Source of the DNA: Pieris napi
Lineage: Eukaryota; Arthropoda; Insecta; Lepidoptera; Pieridae
Assembly (NCBI RefSeq): GCF_905475465.1
Contig: NC_062245.1
Coordinates: 5,456,001-5,520,000, forward strand
Length of the DNA: 64,000 nucleotides
Reading direction: 5' to 3'
The position numbers and the translations under genes were made by a program. Below the pieces are notes generated by a model. It saw only the letters and a program-made list of their open reading frames with translations, was not told the origin of the DNA and made no database searches. Below, piece by piece: positions 55,737-64,000 of this stretch (positions are counted from its first letter, which is position 1; the number at the start of each line of letters is the position of its first letter).

Positions 55737-58320
55737 ATTTATAAAAAACTCAGTTTAATTTAACAAATTCTCTAAATAATTGTAGAGCTCGTCATTTTTA
55801 TCACAATTGTAATCAAAACTTTTTTTCAACTTCCGAAGAGCTAGAGCAAGACAAAAACTTGTAGCACGAGTGTCAGTTGTCATGTGTGACGTTCGTGCGT
55901 AATGCCATAGACTACAGTTGACATTTGTAATGATAAAATTTAAAAATATGATCTGTGAATACGATTTTATGAGTTATCTAATACTTTACTTATCCAAAAT
56001 GGCATTATTTTATTCTGAATGAACAGCTATGTCGACCTGTTTCAGAATTTACGCACATTTAAAACTTGTTAATTTTTGCACGGCATTTATGACAAAATAT
56101 ATATATCATGCTATATTCTCTTCCCGCTACTTCCTTTCAAATACCTTTCTTAGAGATTGAAATTGAAAAGCAAGTGTGTGAATTCTGTGGAAATCTGGTC
56201 GCTGACAGAGAACTCTCCACAGATTCACTGAAAATAAACAACATAGATATCAATTATTACATATTAATCCATTAATTGATGTACCACGCAATATTAATAA
56301 ATAAATATGTATAATTAAGTAAGAAATATACAATTTGTCAAGGTAATAACAATTTAATTAATAACAATTATATAGATTGAAAAAAAAAAAAAAAAATAAA
56401 CTTAACATAAACTAAAATATATCATTAAAAGGAGTCCCTTTAGGCAACGTTCCGAAGATACTGGCAGCGTTCCCCCTTTGAATTGCTAGACTAATTCTTT
56501 GTACGAGGTAGCTGCCAGATCAACTTGCAGTTCTTGAATCAGCTAATTATGATATAAGTAATGTGAAGGAAAGGGCTGCTGGATATTAACCTCCAATTTT
56601 TTTTAGGCACTGCTTGCCCCCACCGTTCTAAAATTGTCTTTAGTATTCCCAAATGCGTACAACTTTATATATGTTGAAGAGACTGGGGCTGCGTTTGCCA
56701 AATAACCACACTTGGCGTGGTAAGATCGCACTAGCTGGCAGTGCCTCGGGCTCGTACGAATTTACTCAGAGAAGCACCATTTACGCGTGTCTTTACGCTC
56801 ACCCTTAACACTATTGCTTGTGAGACGGATATATATTTAGTTGCACACTGGCTGATTTCACAATAATTGCATTATTTATGATTAGTTATGAAAAGGTTTT
56901 AAGTTTTTACTTGTTTTATTTATATTATGTTTTTAGTATAGTTTTATATTGTATTAGTATAGTTACTGTAAAAATGGGAAATAAGGAAAATAAATATTAT
57001 ATTTCAATAAAAGTGTATTACTTTTTTAAAAGCCGACACAATATCAGGGATACGTGAACTGCTTACTTTCGTCCTATCTTATGCATAGTTTATTAGTCTT
57101 CCTTGGATTTTTAAATTTTCTAAAGAATTTAGAAACAAAATTCAGTTTGAATATTTAACGACTTAAGACGGAGCTCGCTGTTTTAGTACTCGAACAAGTT
57201 TAATATTTATGAATTATTAAGTAATAATTTTGTTTATGGCACTGAAGATATCTCTTAAGCGGCAATAAATTTTAGGCTTTAACGCCGTGAATATTTATTA
57301 TATAATAATACATTTTATGGTACGATATATTTTAAACAGATTGACTCATAGTACAGAGAGTGAGAACCATGAACATAATTTTATTATTTTTTACTCCAAT
57401 AGGCAGACCAGTATTACGAGACCATGTGTAGGGTGGTGAATACTGCATGTTCTGAACCGAGAGCATTGTTAAACAAAAGACGAAACAATGACGCAGTCCA
57501 AACGCAGATATTACACGACATACCGTCTTACGATAAAATGAAATGAACCGTTTTCTCCTTTATTTTACAATTACACTCACCCGTTTCATTTAAAATTTAT
57601 TGGATTGGTGCATTTTGACAATGTATTAAACAAAAGCTATCATGATATGTAAGACTATAAATTTGACAATAAGAAACCTTTAATTTCCTACTAAAATGAA
57701 CAATATGATTATACAAACATTTTGTTATATTTATACATATATATGTGTTTAAAAGTTACTATTATCTGGAGAATACTGGAGTCTGCAGTTTTGAAAAGTT
57801 CGTCCTCCGTTAGCCATTTGAAAATATTTGTGGGAAAAATCTTACATCTACCACTTAATGGCTATTTACAAGCTATTAAAACACATTTCATATTTTTTAT
57901 TAGTGACTATAACCTATAGTAATTGTTTGTAGGACAAAAACTGTTAAATAAATAAAACTAATATATTTTATCTGTGGTATCAAATTAAGCTATGCAAATG
58001 AGACCTAACCGCGGGTGCTACATTAACAAATAGCTTTACATTTGAACACGATATTTAATCGAAATCGAATTTCATTACTGTTACGCTTGCTATATTGTTA
58101 CACAGTTATCTAATCAATTATTTCTACATCCTAATTTAAATACCACTGATGATTAATAAAATTCTCTAAGGCGATTGTGCCAAGCCTTACCTCTGAGACT
58201 TGCACAGAAGATATTAAAAAAAAAATGTACTTCTCCGACCTAAAGGCATCTTTGAACAACCTAGCAAATAATTGGCCAGCCCGCCAATAAAAGCCCCAGT
58301 GGGTAAAGTCGAATTGTTGT
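55737..58320. other. 5' flank of mbc, no confident gene
   Basis: No clear TATA box or initiator for mbc can be chosen. 56420-56830 is GC-richer and probably an old retroelement. The remainder is AT-rich with scattered simple runs, such as the A run at about 56380-56396. Confidence 0.45.
56145..56227 (-). other. Possible 5' untranslated exon upstream of mbc
   Basis: On the minus strand, TTTATTTTCAG and AAG|GTATTT bound an 83-nt block about 400 bp before the mbc start. It is open in two frames. It could be an internal 5'UTR exon, but I see no strong acceptor between it and the ATG, so this is tentative. Confidence 0.22.
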
Positions 58321-58324
58321 ATAT

Positions 58325-58435
58325 GTCACCGTAAAATTGTAAATACCGTTAGGTTGTAATCTAAACTTTCGAAAGATTGTGAACCTCAACGTACTGCTTA
58401 CAATTTAACGTATTATTATTCGGTGTAATCTATCG
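58325..58435. mobile_element. Foldback element, copy 3, one arm only
   Basis: GTCACCGTAAAATTGTAAAT through CTTACAATTTAACGTATTAT. The CGCGAGA segment and the second arm are deleted. Confidence 0.75.
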
Positions 58436-58439
58436 AAGT

Positions 58440-59429
58440 GATACCGTCAAATTGTGAAACGGAACGAACCTCACCGGATGTTTTAAGTCGGTTCGATTTA
58501 AAAAAGACTAGAATTTTTAAAATTTTATGTAGCTTAGTTTCAGATATACTCAGTATATGAAGGCAAAAAATATAGACTCCTTGTCCTAATTACTGACAAA
58601 GGATTATTTATATAATATAATTATTGGCTGTAATTCCACTTTTAAGCAGTTTGCTAAAGGACAGGGATGGTTGAGCTTTCGATGAAACTGGTATAAAAGC
58701 TTTATCTGTGGATGCAAGACATGAAGTAAGTTATTTGATAGTTATAATATATTTGCTATTATTTTATGCAACTGTAGATTGTTAATAAGATCAGAAGAAC
58801 AATGGTGAAACTATCACAGCGCAACCAGCGTATAGTTTTGTCAATACCTAGAATAATGTAAATTAAAACTAATGTGAACTAAATCAACTCATAAAGAATT
58901 TTTATTTGCAAAAAAGACAACCCCTAAAGCACGCTTCGAACTCGTTACAAAATAGTAGTGGTAAACCAACTCTGTTACAAAACACTATTCCCTAGAAAGA
59001 TACTTGGCAGATATCTTACAAAATAATTAAAATTAGGCGGATGTTTTCAAGAAGGCTCCGATGGCAGGCGGCCAGGAGGTGCGCGATGCCAAACTCGAAA
59101 TTCGTGCCTTAAATATTTAAGTGTGGTCAAAAAACCTTTATTAACATAAATTTGAATTCTAATTTTGTGAATTCTCGGGGTGGCGTTAAATACGGATAAA
59201 GGGAAAACATAAATTAAGCCGTCTTGCCATTGAATTGCGGAAAACTTTTCGTACTAAGTTACCATACACAATATAAATTAAGACTTTGTAAATTAGTTAT
59301 CGATTTATATGAAAAGCTTAATTTTGCAGCTTTGTCCGAGTAAATAATCGTTATATTTCAAACTACAATCATTTACCCATATATTAACCGAATCAGGGGA
59401 AACCGCAGGAAGTAACTGCCATCTTTACT
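58440..59429. other. AT-rich flank, no gene or repeat recognised
   Basis: Scanned both strands; only short open frames and no paired splice signals with coding character. Confidence 0.4.
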
Positions 59430-59860
59430 AATTCATTTTTAAGTCTTGTTCATATTTATACAAATCTTAAACTTTAGATTTCCGAGACCTAGAGGGAGGG
59501 AAAAAGGAAGATATATTAGGAACTTAATTAATTTAAGTGTCATTAAAATATTTAAAAAAGTGTCGAAAATTAATACGAATTATAGTTTCAATTTTTTAAA
59601 TTTATTTCTTCGATAATAAAAACACGTGATATTTAAATATACAATTCGTCATTTGAGATTTCATAAATTATTTTGCATAAAATATTCATATAATAATATA
59701 TAGAATTTCTTTAAGGTAATTCACCCTTCTCACTCTCTCTCAATCGGTCTCAATCGCTCTCTCCCTTTACTTCGACAAAAATGCTGCACATCTTCGTGAC
59801 GTTTTCGTAAAAATTTACCCTCATGCGCCTAAAGAAGTTTCACCTCAACAAGGAGCCTGA
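59430..59860. repeat. Dispersed 0.4-kb repeat, copy 2
   Basis: Same sequence and orientation as 24090-24505, with small insertions (an extra AATTAATTTAAG) and a CTCTC-rich expansion near 59730-59765. Confidence 0.72.
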
Positions 59861-62800
59861 ATTTACAGTATCGTATGAAAATACAATATATCACCAGTAA
59901 TACATGTTATATTAAATTTTTTAGTGCGATTGCCAAGTCCAGCTATTTATTGAAAACATAAAAAAAAATCATAATTTATAATAGATTCATTATAAGATGT
60001 TAGGTTAGCTAATTAAGTCATAAGTTAAGACCGAAGATCGATAAGGGACCAAATAAATTAACCAACTCGGTATATGGATGTCACAAATGTTCACGGCAGA
60101 AAGACTGAGTCGCAAGACTTGACAAGTTTTTGATGACATTTATTCTAGATAAAACCATACATTTTATTTTAATTATCTCTTATAATAACTATACAATACT
60201 TATAATATAGAATTTTAACTGTCGTTGTAAAAGTCTACTACCTCTAAATACTTATAAATTCTCACGAAATAGCAGTAAAGATATATTAACGTATAAAAAT
60301 TCGTGCCCACTGGTCGACGTACGTGCATAATTCTGCCTCTAGAGATATAGGTATAGTAGAATCAGTATTTTATTTATAAAAACGCTACTTTTTCTCACCG
60401 AGTGCCTCTAATATTTTTAGGTATAAAATTAGATATATACTTATGGTGCCTAATAATATATAAACAACTATGATACTATCATGAAACGGAAAATATTCTT
60501 AGAAATTATTTTCAAGGAAATATTTCAAAAGAGAGTGGCTGACCACGACATAGGGAATCTTATTGTGGGGGCTAGTGCACATTATTTTTACCTAAATATC
60601 TTTTTACTATGTATTATACAGTTTTTCAATTTTGTTTCTGGTGCTTATTTTATATAGAAATAATAATAACAAAGATGGGTTGAGTTGTAACACTGTCTTA
60701 CACTGTATAACATGATTATCAAAATTGTCCCGGGAGAGGGAAGGAGAGCAGCCTTGCGAATCTGTAACTCACTTTGAAGAGTGAGTTACAGAATAGCAAG
60801 GTAGCTTTTTTGAGTGTTACCTACTATCCATTTACACTGTGCACATGGTGTTCAATTTGGCACGTCGCCAACGTGTCAGGTGCCACGCTACACTGCCTAT
60901 TATAACGGTTTTATCACAGGAGATAATTGCGAATTCATATATTTATTGCAACGGTATACATTGTAGTAATAAATTAAAATTTAACATTGTTATTCAATCA
61001 TTACGTAGATTAAATATTAATAATTCATTGAGATAACACACTAATATAAAACAAAGGGAATTATAAATACATCAAACTAGTGTTGTAGATAGGAGGAAAT
61101 GTGCTACAATACCGATTAAAATACTTTCGCTTCCGGTAGAACCTTTAAGTCGAGGAAAAAGATGCGCTTCGCTGAGTCGCAGCTCAGAGCTAAAACTTAG
61201 TCAATAGCTTCACCCGTGAAGATTTAAAATCTGCCATAGCAATACAGGACCAAGGATATATATACCAAAGAAAAAGTTCACACTCAACAAATCGATACGT
61301 CGAAGTAAAAAGTGCGCTTTGTTGTTGTTTGTTTTATCCGGTTGTTAAATATTAATCCGAATCTGATTTCAATCCTATTCCGAACGCTAATTCTAATCTG
61401 AATCCTTATCCGAAACTTAACCTTTTTCGTACTTCTTTTCCTAATCTTAAAGACGTTGGGGTGACAGCCCATCCAGGCCAGTAGTTGAACCTGGTTTAAA
61501 AGTATTTATGGCGTTTAGAACTTCTTCCCTTGACTGAATTAGATGACAGGCCTGGACATCTGTGGGAAGGTCTAAAGGAAAAGATGTCTCTGGAGCTAGG
61601 ATGTTTTGACGAAAGAGCTTTAAGGCACTTGAACATCATTTGATAAAAGAAGTCTTGTGGGCCCCCTTTAGATCTCTATTGTAAATGTTTTATTCTACTA
61701 TTCGTTCAGCGTTTTGGTCGTTTTCGAATTGTTTTATTGGCCGAAATCAAAAATGTATTTAGACTCGTGAGATCATTACAATTATTATTGAGTTGTTGAG
61801 ATAGCGATATTATTGGATTGAGCATAAAAGAAACGATGGAGTTCCGGGTACCCTGTGGTATTCATCTTGCGATGGAATTTTAATTTGAAATAAAAGTTTG
61901 AACTTTGAAGTTTGATGTGGTCTGGTGTCGCCTACCTATATTTGTTGTTATCAAAGGAAAGTTGAGATTTGTTTTAAATGTATTTGTGTATCTTTGTTTC
62001 CTGTATTTTTAAACCCACAAGTCAATTCATGCATATATGCACTCCGCGGTTATGAATAATGCCAAATAAAAATACCAAGGAATAATAAATAATAACAAAG
62101 AAACTATGGAAAACGCAGGCGCAAAGCGTTTTAGTTTTAAAATAAATTAATCCTATTTTTTTAATTTCGCACATAGAAGAATCCCTTTAAACTCATCGGG
62201 GAATCAAGCACACTCACTCAAGATTAGTAATAGCACGTTTAACCAATAGGGAAGTGTTGAAATACAAAACTCGTGGACGGACTGCCACCACATGCCTTAA
62301 TTCTATTACTATGATACTATGATGAATATAAATTCGATTTATTATTTAGAGCACAAATTATTGCCTTCGATAAATTTTCAGCAACGTGTCCCCGCATTTT
62401 CTCAGCTAATTAGCGGCTTAGTGCAGCGGAAAAAACGCCGACCGTAATTTTTCATTTAAGCCGTGAATAAACAACGCAAAAAAAATTGAGGAAAATTAAT
62501 TAAATTATATGTATTGAAACTGAAATCTTGTTACCCTCCAGTCTAGTAGTAGTTATACTTATAGTAGTTATCTTTCGTACAAATTTAATTAATATTTAGT
62601 TTGATGAAGTCAGCTACAATTTTTCACAGACACACACCCATACACATACACATAATTTACACATACACACATACCCCATGTGGTTTCCTCTATATATTGT
62701 AATGTATTGTATTGTATTGTATGTTCTATCGATCCGAAGTGGTGGAGGCCTGATGACCTGTAACACAGGTACTCTTAAACAAAACTTCTTTATTATTTAA

Positions 62801-63222
62801 ATAACCTGATTATTTTGAACCTAATGTAATATATTAAATTAATTAAGTAAAACGTATACTATATATACACAAAGTTTTTTTCCCGCGGTTATTTGCAATC
62901 AGCCCTAAGGCTATGAGCGAATCTGTTCCGTGTCATGTGGAGTGGCTTTCCATTGGAAGCATCTACTCATCTGCTGCCTAGAGCTACTGCCGATCTTCTA
63001 GCTCTAGAATATGGTGACGTTTTAGTCGTCTCACATACCGTTCTATGGTGAGTCGGCGAGCCCGTTCGTTCGGGCGACAGATTACACAAAATAAAGTGTT
63101 TTTATGTACAGTATATTATATATATTTGAATTTAAAGAATTTATTGTTACTCTTTCCAAGTTATAACGGCAATATAATATTATTAATATTTAGAAGCTTG
63201 CTGGAGCATATTTTGCGGATTT
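59861..63222. other. Distal 5' flank, no gene recognised
   Basis: Contains the hairpin at 60748-60806, an imperfect CCGAATCTGATT-type low-complexity tract at about 61350-61435, CACATA-type repeats at 62630-62670 and (GTATT)n-type runs at 62698-62723. No supported exon. Confidence 0.4.
60748..60806. repeat. Near-minimal foldback hairpin, CTGTAACTCAC family
   Basis: AGCCTTGCGAATCTGTAACT runs into CACTTTGAAGAGTG and straight back, about 25 bp per arm with one or two mismatches. It is the two ends of the 7891/51037 family joined with the interior deleted. Confidence 0.85.
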
Positions 63223-63483
63223 TCACAGGACATCCTTAGGGGATGCACGGCGTAGGCTATCTACTGACTTCGCAACTTTAATGCATATTCGACATTCATG
63301 AATATTCAATACAATTGGCAAAATATTATGAAAATCATATTTTATGTAAGTCATACTAAAACACAGGAACACTAGAAACAAGCATACAAGAATAAGTAAT
63401 GAAGTGAAAACAGTTTTCCTGTGAATCATCCGCACATATCTTGACCAGGCTTTGTGTGGTGGCGAAAATCTACTTATGCGCAT
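63223..63483 (-). CDS. Small open frame with a membrane anchor, uncertain
   Basis: An 86-codon frame from ATG at 63483. After a short basic N-terminus (SRYVRMIHRKTVF) comes a hydrophobic stretch SLLILVCLFLVFLCFSMTYI, about 20 residues, then a polar tail with three Cys. This is the layout of a type II signal anchor as in Golgi enzymes, but no catalytic domain follows and I see no clear donor site. It could be the first exon of an upstream gene, a remnant or chance. Confidence 0.25.
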   Translation of the reverse strand: MRISRFSPPHKAWSRYVRMIHRKTVFTSLLILVCLFLVFLCFSMTYIKYDFHNILPIVLNIHECRICIKVAKSVDSLRRASPKDVL

Positions 63484-64000
63484 CTATTGACACTGATCAA
63501 CTTATTTGTAACGAAGTAAGTATATCAGGGTCCTAAATTTGAATTAATAGTTGCCTGTATTGATCTATCTTAGTGTAGACTACGAACTGTAGATGCTTAA
63601 ATCACTTAACACTTAACAATTTTGCATCTGTTCGTAATCTGTAACTTGTATAACACCAAGTTATTTCCCGCTGTCATTAGATATTTTAACTACAATTTCC
63701 AAGCTGTCTCTTTATTATCAATGAATTTATTTCTTTATTTATTTATTTGCTCAACGGTATTCCTAGAGCTACTTACTAAACAATATTCAAACAATTACAC
63801 TGAACACAAAAGCCAAAAACGGAATACACATTTAAACATACACAAAGCACAGTTTCACCTATACAAAAGCAAAAAATATACAAAGACTGTATTTATAATA
63901 AATTCTAAATTCATTTTTCATTATAATATATATTTAATATAAAGGAAGAATAACAAAGCCATTATTAATAAAATATACCAGAGTTTTTTAAATTATTTAA
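63484..64000. other. Window edge, nothing recognised
   Basis: Very AT-rich with short chance frames only. Confidence 0.4.

Overview
The window is nuclear DNA from an insect, almost certainly a moth or butterfly. It is AT-rich, with one large intron-rich gene and introns packed with small DNA transposons, tRNA-derived SINEs, LINE tails and Helitron-like elements that begin TC and end CTAG, a combination typical of Lepidoptera. The species cannot be named from the sequence alone.

The only host protein-coding gene I can reconstruct lies on the minus strand and fills most of the window. It is the arthropod orthologue of DOCK1/Dock180, called myoblast city (mbc) in Drosophila. The start codon is at 55736 and the stop codon at 3924-3926. 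I joined 36 coding exons by hand using GT/AG borders, phase agreement and recalled similarity to vertebrate DOCK1. They give a protein of about 1908 residues: an N-terminal SH3 domain, the helical linker, a DHR-1 (C2-like) domain, a long armadillo-like middle, the DHR-2 Rac-GEF domain, and a Ser-rich tail ending in Pro-rich SH3 ligands, including a Crk-type PPLPVK. All junctions are in frame except for one extra A in a run at 18120-18123 in exon 22, which shifts the frame and brings a stop soon after. A sequence or assembly error is the simplest reading, but a real null allele is possible.

Layout on the plus-strand axis: 1-3923 is 3' flank, with a degraded LINE, MITEs and a 39-bp tandem array. 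3924-45241 holds exons 36 to 2 with repeat-filled introns. 45242-55690 is a 10.4-kb first intron. 55691-55736 is coding exon 1. 55737-64000 is 5' flank with no convincing second gene, apart from one small open frame with a membrane anchor near 63.2-63.5 kb.

The mobile DNA is layered. A 1462-bp hAT element with a perfect 8-bp target duplication sits inside other repeats in intron 5. A solo LTR with a TATA box and 4-bp target duplication splits a LINE tail in intron 23. A 5S-rRNA-derived segment sits between inverted ends in intron 32. Several foldback families occur two or three times in this one locus. I found no CRISPR array, operon or bacterial-type system, and nothing that qualifies as a new defence or biosynthetic system. 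The most useful oddities are the frameshift, the 5S-bearing element, the nested insertions and a CpG-rich island in intron 18.
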